NCBI GenBank assembly: GCA_964023205.1 | Contig: OZ026838.1 | Location: 24,145,843 to 24,209,842, forward strand | Reading direction: 5' to 3' | DNA length: 64,000 nt | From: Lutraria lutraria | Lineage: Eukaryota > Mollusca > Bivalvia > Venerida > Mactridae | Position numbers and translations under genes: made by a program | The notes under the pieces: generated by a model | Databases searched by the model: none | What the model was told of the DNA's origin: nothing | The model's input: the letters and a program-made list of their open reading frames with translations, nothing else | Part shown: positions 33,801 to 44,714 of the stretch, one piece after another | How the letters are laid out: every line of letters begins with the position of its first letter | Position numbering within the stretch: position 1 is the stretch's first letter

Positions 33801-35984
33801 GGAACATTGGTAAATATTGTCTTTTACTGTAAGCTTTATTGTCCTTACTGTATAAAATATTTATTGTTATTTGTCAGTGTTCTTTAAAAAAAAAGTCTGT
33901 TATTGTAATTTTGTCCCCATTCCTCATTATGAAAGGATGTGTTTTCTTTAATTCTGTGAAACAATTCTCTTCTGAGAGATATTTGACCCTACATTGATTT
34001 ATTACTATAAGTTTCTATACAAAATTTGCCTGTAAAATATTTCAGGTAAAAGTAACACAGGATAACATAGCTGATGCAACTGGGACTGGTTTGTCAACAT
34101 ATAGTACTGACGTTTTAATGGGAGTTGATGAGGTTAGTCACATTAAACTATTTAATTCCTTGCTTTCTTTCTTTCCATTTTCAATGAAAGTTATGTATTT
34201 ATATGCATGTCTATATGACAGGAACTCAATCATGCACTCATTATGCCCCCTTTCGAAGAAAATTGTAAAAAGTAAATTGGTTTGCACATGTCTGTCCATC
34301 CTTCGGTCTGTCCATCCGTAACCAAACCTTGTCTGGGCAATAACTAGAGAACTATTTGGCGTAAGCACCTCAGATTTGGTTGGGAGGCTGTTTGTCACAA
34401 TTGGATGACCCTATCGATTAGTATGTGTAAGGACACACTCACAGTGACATTCAGCACAAAAAACTGGTCCAACAAATAACTAAGGAACGATTTGGCCAAA
34501 GGTCCTCAGATTTGCAGGTTGGGAGGTTGGTCATCACATGCAGACGACCCCTATTGATCTTAAGTCAATTTCAAGGTCTTACTATCCAGTTAGCCTTTGG
34601 GGGATCCGTGTTTCAAAATACTTCTTGTTTTTATACCCCCAGATATGAAATATATGGGGGCTATATTGGATTCACGCTTGTCGGTGGGTCGGTCAGTGCG
34701 TCTGTAGACACAATTTGTCCGGAGAAATTTCTCAGCAACTACGTACAGGAAATGAAACTTCACAGAAGTGATCAGTAGTAAGCCTAGTTGTGCATGCTTA
34801 AAGCATTTTTCGTTCGGATTAATTTTCACTGAATTATACCCCTTTGTTGTTTTTATACACTATATACAATAGGCAAATTTTGTCAGGTCAATTTCTCAGC
34901 AACTACTCACAGAATTTCAATGAAACTTCACAGAAGTAATAAGTAGTTAGCGTAGTTGTGCATGCTTAAATCATTTTTCATTTGGATTGATCTTCACTGA
35001 GTTATAGCCCTTTGTTTTTTTCTACTGTATATACAATAGGCAAATTTTGGCCTGACTATTTCTCATTGACTACTGCCAGGAATTCTATAAAACTTCTCAG
35101 AAGTGATAAGTAGTTAGCCTAGTTGTGCATGCATTAAGCTTGTCTTGGTTGGTTAAATTTTCACTGAGTTATGGCCCTTTGTTGTTTTTTATACAGTGTA
35201 TATACAATATCTCAGTAACTACTCATAGGAATTCAATGAAACTTCACAGAAGTTATAAAAAGTAAGCCAAGTTGTGCATGCAATAACCAGGTTTTGTTTG
35301 GATTAATTTTCACTGTCCGTACCATTTCTCAGCAACTACATGCAGGAATTCAGTGAAACTTCTTAGAAGTGATAAGTAGTTTGCCAAGTTATGCATGTCC
35401 ACAATAGGTTTTGTCCGAGTAAATTTTAATGAGTTACGGCCCTTTGTTATTTTTCATATAATGAATATTTAGAAACTGGTCAGCATATTTCTAAGCAACA
35501 ATTTGCAGGTATTAAAAAAATGAAAAATGCATTATATTTCCCTCTGTAAAATGTAACAATAACTGTGTCAAGGCCGCATCTGGGGGTATTCATCACCTTT
35601 AGTGATAGTTCTAGTTTTTCTTGTATTAAGTTTTTGTAAATGTGCTGTTGTAATGAACAATGTACCTAACTGTGGAAAAATCTCATTTTGTGCGAATGAT
35701 TTGTTCTGACATTTGTCATACTGCTCTAGAAAAAGTCTTTGGTGGTACCTTGCTTAAAATCAACTGAAGCTTGATATTATATATCATGAAAGGTTTCAAT
35801 CTGATTTATTCATATCAATATAGTATAAATACTTCCATTGTTTCAGCCAATGACTCATGTTGTTGTAAAGAACCTAATCACAGAACTTGGTGTACACAAA
35901 CCCATCTTGTTATCCATTGCCCTAAAGGACAACACTGCTGAAACAGTGAAAAAATTAGCGAAGATTTTACCATCGCTGCTCTAA
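30861..35984 (+). CDS. PSMG3: Proteasome assembly chaperone 3, PSMG3 (PAC3), 4 exons
   Basis: PSMG3 (with PSMG4) is a small cytosolic chaperone that guides assembly of the proteasome alpha ring. Exons are 30861-30926, 33708-33809, 34046-34132 and 35847-35984. All introns are GT-AG in phase 0 and give 130 residues plus a stop (human about 122). Recognition rests on residues 45-56 (VTQFNKIGTL block, human VTQFGKMGTL), TDVLMGVDE in exon 3 (human TKVLLGQDE), and exon 4 with THVVVKNLI and PILLSIALKD (human IHVFAKNLV, VLLAVAVKD). Exon 1 (MAAPMFSPDCTTPQS...ITTKQ) is inferred. It is the only nearby ATG-led segment with a matching donor, and it resembles the poorly conserved human N-terminus. Intron 1 holds several repeats and intron 3 a Helitron-like element. 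TEN1 follows after 236 bp. Confidence 0.93.
31185..31391 (+). repeat. Dispersed repeat, copy 1 (partner at 56.9 kb)
   Basis: From ggtgtagcgaaatttagaac to ctttcctcgaac this segment matches 56885-57071 in order and orientation. The core tttacaaatgccaacagtca is identical, and catctttctttcctcgaa matches apart from one base. It lies in PSMG3 intron 1. The class is unknown; a non-autonomous retroelement is possible. Confidence 0.7.
31805..31890 (+). repeat. tRNA-like sequence, degenerate
   Basis: An A-box-like tggcattagtgcagtaggta is followed 40-50 bases later by a B-box-like gtgttcaaatcccc. The arms do not fold into a complete cloverleaf. It probably derives from a tRNA or a SINE head, and it lies in PSMG3 intron 1. 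Confidence 0.4.
32188..33282. mobile_element. Non-autonomous DNA element with CCCCC-RTCACACCAG ends
   Basis: The left end (cccccatcacaccagagcac) and the inverted right end (cccccgtcacaccagggcca) are imperfect inverted repeats about 1.1 kb apart. The interior is rich in short words such as accacgtcc, gtccgcaccacg and cacgtt on one strand, unlike the AT-rich surroundings. The small open segments in it show no transposase motif. It lies in PSMG3 intron 1. The superfamily is unknown. Confidence 0.6.
33300..33372 (-). repeat. tRNA-like sequence (SINE head or pseudogene)
   Basis: On the minus strand there is a perfect B-box (GGTTCGAATCC) preceded by an A-box-like tgatagaacagtcggtaagg at about the expected spacing. 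A complete cloverleaf is not evident. Confidence 0.45.
33515..33615 (+). repeat. tRNA-derived SINE, copy 1
   Basis: ttggctgtaatattaccagc precedes a tRNA-like body (gcctgattagctcatttggt, anticodon-loop cttgcaa reading TGC, then gggttcgagccc). The acceptor ends gcctgat/atcagga pair, but the T-stem pairs over only two positions, so a functional tRNA-Ala gene is unlikely. The same leader and body recur at 38366 and 38771, which marks a repeat family. It ends about 90 bp before PSMG3 exon 2. Confidence 0.65.
34236..34600 (+). mobile_element. Helitron-like/bivalve repeat fragment
   Basis: It starts ttatgccccctttcgaagaa and continues with tgtctgtccatccttcggtc and two imperfect tandem units (aactagagaactatttggc / aactaaggaacgatttggcc; ctcagatttg in each). 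This style of tandem unit is common in bivalve interspersed repeats. It lies in PSMG3 intron 3 just upstream of the next element. The class is inferred from resemblance. Confidence 0.5.
34631..35614 (+). mobile_element. Helitron-like element with ~160-bp tandem core
   Basis: The ends carry a subterminal inverted repeat (ataccccCAGAT at 34633, ATCTGggggtat near 35577). The 3' end has a small hairpin atcac-ctttа-gtgat followed by CTAG and T, as in Helitrons. Between lie six diverged units that start near ctcagcaactac at 34731, 34895, 35062, 35211, 35328 and 35491, spaced 117-167 bp. This plan (inverted ends plus a roughly 160-bp tandem core) is that of the bivalve 'pearl'/Helitron-like non-autonomous elements as I know them. 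It lies wholly in PSMG3 intron 3. No Rep/helicase frame is present. Confidence 0.65.
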
Positions 35985-36220
35985 TCACTGTTGATTAACT
36001 TGATGTCCAGGAGTCCACATCTGATGAACTACATTTAAATTGTCAAGAAGATGAATACCAGTCTGCTAAGACTTTTTTGAGAGAACCAGTCTGTTTTTGA
36101 TTATTTGATGCTAAGGAACCATTCTTCAAGTGAGTCAACTGCGAGGATTAAGGCTGGAAATTATTTTCAAAACTGGATGTGAAGCAGGTTATTAATTGTG
36201 TTACTTTACTGAAATATGAA

Positions 36221-36601
36221 ATGGATCAGATTGGTGTGAACAGTGGAAAACCAACATTTATTGAAGAGATCAATGATTGTAGTGATTCTAGTAAATTGAT
36301 CGGACAGTCTGTTAGTGTCATTGGGCGTCTTACACTGCATGAAGTTAGTGAATGCTCTGCGAAACTCACAGACCCAAGCACAAAATCTGACATGCTTATA
36401 AACACCGCATTAATTGAACCATTTGAGGCTAGGGTTGGTTCTTTGTTCAATTTAATTGGAGAGATGGAAAGAAGTAATGATGATCATTTTGTTTTGAAGG
36501 CTCGAGTTGTTCGATGTGTTGATGGTTTAGACTTAGCTTTGTACAGAAAGGCTATAGAGAGTCAGAGAAAATATTTTGAGTTACGATCGCAAGGTATTTA
36601 A
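36221..36601 (+). CDS. TEN1: CST complex subunit TEN1
   Basis: TEN1 is the small OB-fold subunit of the CTC1-STN1-TEN1 complex, which binds telomeric single-stranded DNA and helps fill-in synthesis by polymerase alpha. The single uninterrupted frame gives 126 residues (human 123). Recognition is from the C-terminal half: ALIEPFEARVGSLFNLIGE (human LVEPFHAQVGSLYMVLGE) and KARVVRCVDGLDLALY (human KARVLTCVEGMNLPLL), plus IGRLTLHEV early in the OB fold. I chose the ATG at 36221 (MDQIGVNSG) because it gives the family length. The frame is also open upstream of it, and an AG at 36185-36186 could be an acceptor of a 5' UTR exon. PSMG3 ends only 236 bp upstream on the same strand. The coding part is intronless here, which is unlike the human gene. 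Confidence 0.93.
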   Translation: MDQIGVNSGKPTFIEEINDCSDSSKLIGQSVSVIGRLTLHEVSECSAKLTDPSTKSDMLINTALIEPFEARVGSLFNLIGEMERSNDDHFVLKARVVRCVDGLDLALYRKAIESQRKYFELRSQGI

Positions 36602-37041
36602 ATGACATGATTGTGCTTCTCTAATGATCAAGTTTAACATGTTTCTTTGTTGTAAGATTTAGCTGGATTTTTTTTAATTGTCTTTCTGCTAAATTCATGT
36701 TACACTTTCATTACTGATAGTTAAATGGTATGTGAAATTGTCACTATACAACATATTTATGTGTTAAACAAAACTGTGTATTGAAAAATGTTGTTTACTG
36801 ATGCTATTGTTTGATAGTATACATTGATGTGCATGTATATAATTTATAAATGTTCTGTATGTAATGTACTGTTAAAATGTTTTATTTGCTTTGTTTGATA
36901 ATGAAAAATTGGTCATTGTGTCCACTAAAATGAATATCCAGTTTCTATATACGTCGGACGTATAGGGAATATCAGATAGTGTATGTATTATGTCTTAAGT
37001 TTTCTTAAATTTTCTTTCTTATTTGAACTCATTTTACAAAA

Positions 37042-37047
37042 AATAAA
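37042..37047 (+). promoter_or_regulatory. Polyadenylation signal AATAAA, probably for TEN1
   Basis: This is the first canonical AATAAA on the plus strand in the roughly 440 bp following the TEN1 stop, and it is followed by an A-rich stretch. It lies well before PPP1R8 exon 1. Confidence 0.5.
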
Positions 37048-37975
37048 GAATGGAAAAAAACATCAGTGTTATTATTGTTCTCACCAAAGGTTATTTCATA
37101 CTGAAACTTCTATTATACAATCAAATTTGAGATTAATTGTGTCCCGTATGAATCATTTCCATTTTCGGTGCTTCATAGATTGTTAACAGTGACTTGCAAA
37201 GACTGCCTAATCAAGTTGATGACAAAAACCTATAATGTGTTAACCATCGACCAGTTTGCTTCTTTTTAATAAATGTCTCATGAATTACTTAGTATGTAGT
37301 TCAATATTTACTTCATTGGAGTTTAATGTTACACCAGCAACCAGGGCCATTGATGAAATTTGGTACCTTGTGAGATTAATGGTGTTTAGAATTCAGGTTT
37401 AGTGAAATTAATGGTCTTGATTTTTCACCACTGAAGCAACTCGCAGACCCTGAATTTACTGTTCTCTGTATTTTTATAATGTAGTTCATAGATTCTGTTG
37501 CTGTATATTAAAAAGCAAATAGTTAATACAAATATTGTTTCACTCCTGTTCATGAAAACATAAAATATGTTATCAACACCAATTTCTCTCAATTGGTATT
37601 TTAAGAATATCACGTGTTCGTGCAGTCACTGTCTTGATGCGCAATATTATGCACGTTGTATTTTTGTAAAGGGAGCTTACTATGTAAAGACTAATTTTAT
37701 TCTATATTGAGTTGTTTCCCTTAGACCTTATTTGCTATTGTAGCCAGCAACAAACATTTTTCACTATTGTTATGACAGTCTTGAAAATTACAGGAAAGCA
37801 ATTTATGTTTGTTTATCAAAAACAGATTACTGAACTACAACGTAAATGCTTATATTTGTTTTATCTTCTTGCCAAATATTTAACCCCGAATAATGTCATG
37901 CTTGGATCCGTACAATAAACGATTTCCGTAAAATAGAGTGACTCCCCTTTGTTGTCAGAGGGCGCTTGCTACAAA

Positions 37976-40900
37976 ATGTCGGGTCCACTCGTGAATAATT
38001 TTGAAGTTCCTTCTTGGTAATATTCCGCCGACTGCATATTATGTTTTAATGTATTGATGTTTGCAACGTTTGAATATTACGTTTTTTAAAACACAACGGA
38101 AGTTTAATTGCATGATCCTTCAACACTAATGCGCTGTAGCCACCTGTCGACTGTCCGTGTGGCTGGAGTGTTGGAAATTCGGACACGCTCATGCATCCAC
38201 AATCGTGATTATTGTAGCTTTCATTACGACATAGAATATCACAGGACATGTCAAAAACTTAAATAGGATTAGCGCATTTCATTATTATCCAAATTCTAAA
38301 TGATAGCTGAGTAGTTGCTAAACATCAGTACCAATGAACGCAGTATTTGTGTTGATAAATTGTCTCTCAGTTTGATTAGCTCAGTTGGTAGAGCATCTGA
38401 CTTGCAAGCATTTGGGGCGAAATTATCTGGAATCCAAAGTGCTATGGTGATGAGTTCACTGTTCAGAGGCGGATTGACCATAGATGGAAATGAATTCAGC
38501 ATTCAATTCTGAAGCGTTATATGTTTCCCTTTTTGTCAGGTTTTCTTGCACAACCGCAACAGATTAAATGAAATCACTTCTTCAAATTAAAAGCAGGGGG
38601 TTAGACCCCCTGCAGTCACACCCTGTGACCCCTACTGACTACTTTCCTAAATATCATGCCCCCACCCCCTAGCCTGAAATTCTGGATCCACCTCTGGATT
38701 GAGTCTGTTTGAATAAACGGAAAGTACACTGTAGTAGAAGTGTATATACTATAGTGTTTGTGTAAATAAATTGGCTGTGATATTAACCAGTCTGATAAGC
38801 TCAGTTGGTAGAGCATCAGACTTGCAAGCAGGAGGTCATAGGATGGAGCCTTGCATTGGGTACTTTACTTTTCCTTCTCTTAATTCACCGATACACAGTT
38901 CAGACAGAAGTGATCTTGAGTCAGTGATTTTTTTGCTTCTTTGTTTGGGTCTGGTTAATGTACATTTGTCTTCCCAATAGCATTTGGCATCAATTTTCCC
39001 TTATCTAAATGGAGCCAGGAGGAATTCCCAGCAAACATTTAAATTTTTAGCAAGAAGTATAGTATACTAGTGCAAAAAGAAACAGATAACTCGATTAATT
39101 TAGCATTGTCTATTGAAAACATTTCCCAGTAAGTTGAGTAACCTAGTTGTTGCGATTCCAAATCAGACCGGACCCAAACCCAAAGAGATGAAAAAATTAC
39201 TGTGAGTATACATGAAATAATGATCTTAATCTATTGATAATTGAGTAATTTATGTATGATGATGTATTATTCTTTCAGGGCTGGGAAGCCTGGTCCGGGA
39301 CTTCATTTGGATGTAACAAAAGATGGCAAACTCTTTCAGGTTGAAACATTTTCAAAATAAAAGATTACAAAAATGACATATTCTTTGCGGTACTTAAAAT
39401 GTTTGCTTTATTGAACAAGAATCTGTAAATAGTGTAATCATGCCTCAAGAAAAAATGACTAGAGATTCGTCATAAATCTGCTAATATTAGCATGTTGTAA
39501 ACTGAATTAGTATGTGTGAAAAAGTTTGGGAATGTATCTCTATACTGACAAATATGATGTAAGGTACTGATACGCAAACATGTTTGGGTCTTAATCCTTA
39601 TTGATTGTCTGGATTTGAGGATTGCCAGTTCTCACAGAAATCATTAATGATAAATGTTGGTGAAATGATGAATATTATGTGGCAATGATTTCATTGCATG
39701 AACATTAACTAATGATGATAATCAGTATACAATATCATACATCCAGCATAAATACCTTATTATGCACTTAAGATATTGGATTTCAAGAGAGTGATTCTTG
39801 TTATTTGCTGAGTTAGTGCTACAGTAAACTAGTGGATACCATTCATGGCATTAATACTAGAGAAGAATGCTGTGATTTTCCTCCTCAATACATTTTAAGT
39901 CATTAGTGGTTCAACAATTAACTATTTTTACAATTGTGCTTTAAGTCAGGGGTTTTCTTTATGTTTTGGGGGAGGTGTCCTGGCCCATCATAAATTCATA
40001 TGGGGATGAAATAGCTGGTTAAAGTCTCTTTCGTGAGAAAATTCTCAACTGAAACAAATTTGGAGAATGAAATTTCAAGAAGTAAATTGCATGATTTCAA
40101 AGAAATTTTCAGAGGGGTAGGTGCCCTTCACAGGCTACGACTATATAATTATTACCAGTATAATCAAGAAAACCCCTTGATAACAGTACAGTCTTGTAGT
40201 ATTAAGCATTATTGTTAGTGGAAAGATTAAACAATGTTTGCACTAGAACAGTTGAATCTCTTACTGAGGTTATGATTTGAGATTCAGACCTACAAGTGCT
40301 AAATTATTATAGATGAATGTATCAGCATGATATATTAAGGTCTATTTTGTGTTATAGTTCATCTACAGCTTTATTAGTTATCTTTACATCAGGATTCATG
40401 AATCAATTGCAATAAATCAGAATCATTCTGATTCATAAGTATTGAGTTACAACTTACAGGGGTTTTCTTTATGTTTTAGGGAAGGCATCCTAGTGGGTTA
40501 AAGTCTTTTTTGGGGAAAATTCTTGTTTGAAATCAGTTCGGGGAATGAAATTTCTAGGAGTAAATTGGATATTTGGGGAGAATTGCTTGATTTCACAGAA
40601 ATTTTCAGACAGGAAGGGTCCCTTTACAGACTACAACTATATACTCCTTGCCTTGGTAATAAAGAAATTCCTGAGTTAGCAAGATTTATATCCTGTACCT
40701 ATTTTTATACATGAAATTTTCCATCAATTTTTTGAGTGCATGAATCTGCATGAGTTAGTACTGTATCTGTCTATTTTTTATGGTCATTTGATTATCTTAC
40801 AATCAATTTTCTTTTTAGAAATTAATGGTGGATGAAAAGAAATGTTATTTCTTTGGAAGAAACAAACAAATGTGTGACTTCTGTATTGATCATGCTTCGT

Positions 40901-43345
40901 GTTCTAGAGTCCATGCTGCCCTTGTATGGCACAAACATTTATCCAGACCTTTCCTTATAGATTTAGGAAGCAGTAAGTGTAATCATCTTTTTTTGTCATT
41001 TGAAATGATGTTGATAGTGTATGCTACTGTGCTTTAATCACCACTGACATGAAGAACAAGAGGTGTTGAATGTGCAGTGTAAATATGTAATAATTATGTT
41101 CCTGTCAAATACAGGTAATCATTAATCAGTTATGTTTAGATATGTGTTGCAAATGTGACATAATTTCTACAATTTGCTTAATGAAAATTCATTTTTCCAT
41201 CTCACATTTTGATTTTAAAATGTACATGTATATAAATATAATTCTAGAGTCAAAAGTAATAATGGCCTGTGCACATAATTATTACCTGGGGAGGCATTGT
41301 TTACTATTTATTTTAGTATTTACACGAATCAATATTGCATATTACTGACGCACACCAGTTTACAGTTTAACAAAATAATCAATATCCTGTGTATTAAAAG
41401 AAAATTAAAAAATGTTCAAGACTGTGTATAGTTCACACTGTTGCTGTTTCATTTCTAATTAAAAAATCAAATCAGCCAAAGTATATTTTATTTGTTCACA
41501 GCACATGGTACTTACATCGGGCATATTAGATTGGAGTCAAGAAAACCACAACAAATACCTATAGACAGTGAGATCCATTTTGGTGCATCAACTCGAATAT
41601 ACGTGATCAGGGAAAGACCACAAAACCTTGGACAGGGAGATGAACTAGAGAAGCAGGGGGAAAATGATGCAAACCTTCTTGGATTGCCTGAGAATGAAAC
41701 AGAACTTGATGTAAGCAATTGATTCCCAGATATGATAGCTTGTTCTAATTAGATTGCCAATATAAACTCAGTTAATAGCTATTTATTTGTATTTGTTTAT
41801 TGTATAATCAATGAAAATGTAAGTTGTTATTAAAATTTGACGCATATCACCAAATGTGATTATACAATTGTTTTGCCTATATTGATTACAGTGCTTAAGA
41901 TCATATTAGACATTTTATTAAGAGAAATGTTGTATGTTTGCACAATTGCTGAAGGAATTTAAGGTTGCTTGGATTTAAATTTCTCACATTAGAATATCAT
42001 GAATTGTTTTAGTTCTGAGCATCAGTTTTTGATAGATAAAATGTTTTTTTATGCAGAATCTGACAGAATTTAACACTGCTCACAATCGACGAAGTATGCC
42101 CCTTACAGAAAACAAAGATGTTAAAAACCCTTTGAAAAGAAAACATAGGGCTATTCATATCTCATTCAGTGAAGAAGATCAAGTGATAAATCCAGGTAAA
42201 TGAATCATTGATTTTATACGCTTCACTTAGCTTAGAATATTTAGTGGCTCAAGTACTGCAACATTATATCCAAAAAAGAAATGCTTAAATTCTAGGATGA
42301 CCTGATACTTCATTGGAAATTTGGAATCAGGATTTATTTGTATTGCAAATGAAATTTGAAAGCAGTTTTGTTACCATTTTAATTTGAAGAATTTGTACAA
42401 CTCTTTATACTTAGAAACCATATAATTTTATGTACTTCTATGTGTGTTACGATAAATATTATCCATACAAGGTAAGGTGATTCAAACAAACTCCCTACTT
42501 ATATTTATTGAATGGTGCAGGACTGTTTTTGGCAAAATTTGTTCTGCTAACGTAATTGTTTATGTTTAAATTGTATTTTTTATTGCAGAGGATATTGACC
42601 CGTCCATTGGAAAATTCAGAAACCTAGTATCAACACAGTTTATTGCTGCAAAGGTATTTCATGTTTTTTAGCTCACTAGTGCTGAAGGTGAGCCATTGTG
42701 ATCGTGCGATGTTAATTTTGTCTCTTAGTTTTAAATAATTTCAAGTGATTCTATTGAAACTTTACACAACAATTTCTAGCAACATAAGGTGGGCTATATG
42801 CATATTGAGTGGTTGTATTGCCAAATAGGATAAATGTAGGAAGGGAACTGCCAATATTGGTAACATTCATCAATTAGATTTGTTTCTAAAGCTTACATAG
42901 CATCTAGAAGTAAGCATTATAGCTAAGTTACTTATTTTTAGTGCACTTTAATAGACCAATTTTCTAGAATTACATGTTAATTCAATTTTAACTCTTGTGA
43001 ATTTTCATTTTTCAGCGGCCAAAAATAGACACTGGTTTAAATCAAGTATCAATGACAGACAATATAACAAAACGTTTACAAAGTTTTTCCTATTCACATA
43101 GTTTATATGACACAATGCCTGGTTCTGGGTTGACGGCAGCTAATTCATTCAGTATGGCGGCTAAACTAGGTGTGCCGTTGCCTAACCTGGCACCAAATGT
43201 GGATGAGGAAATTAGTGTTCCACAAATAAACCCAACTCCATCAGTGAATATAAACCCAGAAGACATTTCAAAGGAGCCAAAGAAAAAGAAATATGCAAAA
43301 GAAGCTTGGCCAGGAAAGAAACCAGTCCATTCTTTCCTTGTGTGA
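37976..43345 (+). CDS. PPP1R8: Nuclear inhibitor of protein phosphatase 1, NIPP1 (PPP1R8), 7 exons
   Basis: NIPP1 is a nuclear PP1-targeting subunit. It holds PP1 and recruits phosphorylated splicing and chromatin proteins through its FHA domain. Exons are 37976-38016, 39279-39339, 40819-40972, 41502-41710, 42057-42195, 42589-42653 and 43016-43345: 999 nt, 332 residues (human 351). All junctions are GT-AG with consistent phases. Exon 1 is 41 nt (MSGPLVNNFEVPS, then W split across the intron). The FHA domain spans exons 2-4: AGKPGPGLHLDV, YFFGRN, SCSRVHAALVWHKH, then STHGTYIGHIRLE and PIDSEIHFGASTR. GLPENETELD-NLTEFNTAH is conserved. The PP1-docking site reads HISFSEED where human has RVTFSEDD. 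PNLAPNVD and the C-terminus EPKKKKYAKEAWPGKKP are NIPP1 signatures. It is convergent with HAUS3. Confidence 0.97.
38366..38512 (+). repeat. tRNA-derived SINE, copy 2
   Basis: gtttgattagctcagttggt followed by agagcatctgacttgcaagc is the A-box and anticodon part of the element at 33515. The B-box part is lost or altered after 38410. It lies in PPP1R8 intron 1. The perfect A-box region suggests that it is younger than its broken 3' half implies, or that it was truncated by a later event. Confidence 0.6.
38771..38880 (+). repeat. tRNA-derived SINE, copy 3
   Basis: It carries the same leader as copy 1 (ttggctgtgatattaaccag) and the tRNA-like body (gataagctcagttggtagag, cttgcaagcaggaggtc). The B-box is degraded (aggatggagcc). 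It lies in PPP1R8 intron 1, about 0.4 kb after copy 2 and in the same orientation. Confidence 0.65.
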
Positions 43346-44385
43346 TTATTGTTCAGCAGTATTCTCTTGGAAATATTCTGCCATGTCTAAAAGGTGCAAC
43401 CAAAGATCTTGTGGTTCTTTGAACTTAATTCAAGGCCCCAGTTGTGGTCTTAGCAGCTATGGCTGTTACATATTAAGTTACCTTGAGAAGCAAGACCAAA
43501 GGCTCATACATGTTACCACTTGTATGAGTTTGATGCATGCCCTTTGTTTGGTTATAAGTAATCAGAATGGTTTATTAGACTCATGAATTAAATGGTTTTA
43601 TAAAATATTTTTGCCATTTTGTTAAAGAAATTGGAAATAATTTATTATATCAAGAAATTTTCATCTTATAAGTATTTGACTTACCGTTAATATTAGGTTT
43701 AAGTAAAATTACAATGGCTGGTTGATGAGAGGGCAGTAGTGCAAATGTCAGAAATACTGCATTTAAAACTATTCTTTATTATATACAATTGTAAATATTG
43801 TTTCCCATTGAGTGATGTTAAAGTTTTAAATATCAATCATTGATCACCATTACCATTGTTTCATAAAACATTTGGCAGCTTTTGGTTACTAATATAACTT
43901 ATGTGCACTGTTTGTATTCTTAGATGACTGTGTTTCATTACGTTATCTTTTCATAAAATGTGGAGATAACTAGATTGGTGTATGTATGATGTATGTGCTC
44001 TTAAAGACAGTATGTAATCAGTTAACAAATTTATACATAGTTTTAGAATGTTATTGTCATGTTATGTTTTCTCTAAGTTCAGTATAATATAGACAATTTG
44101 ACAGCACGAAAGACTTTGTTTCAGTTCAGTAATTTTATACAAGATATATTTTACGGAACAAACAAAATTGACAAACACATGTAAGGCATTGTTAATTAAG
44201 ATTGAGAATATCAGTACAACATTAATAAAAAAAAAAAAATTACATTTAAGACACTTGGTTATATCATGTTTAGGTTTGTCACATGCAAAGCCTTAAGCTT
44301 GCATTACTTCGTAGTTTTGTGTTTGTTCTTCTGTTACTGACAAGTTGACTTTGTTAAAAGGTTTAAAACTGCAGTGTATATTCTA

Positions 44386-44391
44386 AATAAA
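44386..44391 (+). promoter_or_regulatory. Polyadenylation signal AATAAA, candidate for PPP1R8
   Basis: The AATAAA lies in ttctaaataaaacttgactt, about 1.04 kb after the PPP1R8 stop. Another AATAAA at 44224-44229 runs into a genomic A-tract. Either could end the 3' UTR. Confidence 0.45.
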
Positions 44392-44482
44392 ACTTGACTT
44401 ATTTTAACTAAACATTTTTAATATCTCTTCGTTTAATTTCACATATAGTGTGATTCGTTGTTTATCATCTGTAACATCAGTT

Positions 44483-44712
44483 ATGGTGCCTCTGTGGTTT
44501 CTGATGAATTTAACTAGGCCCTCACTACTGTGAGTTCAAATCCCACTTCCGACCAGACATTTCACTTGTGTGAAAACTGTCCAGCTAGCTTACAACAAGT
44601 CTGTGATTCTACCCTAGTGTACACCTAGGGCTTTCCTCCACTATGAAAGTTGGAGATCTTGACAAATGACCCTGCCTTTGAGTGAGAAACCCCAGTGAAA
44701 AAAATACTGGTT
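44483..44712 (+). repeat. SINE with tRNA-like head and conserved body, copy A
   Basis: The tRNA-like head ends in a B-box (gagttcaaatccca). The body has aactgtccagctagctta, a 'gtctgtgattctaccctag' segment, ctttcctccacta and a tail with aaaccccagtgaaaaaaat. The same order of words is found at 49070 and 50982, so this is one SINE family. The body plan is that of tRNA-derived SINEs of molluscs. Confidence 0.75.
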
Positions 44713-44714
44713 AT

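Noticed and set aside
36179..36220. Upstream GTG-led start for TEN1 adding 14 residues
   Set aside because: GTG is not a usual eukaryotic start. The ATG at 36221 gives the family length and the extra residues have no counterpart in TEN1.
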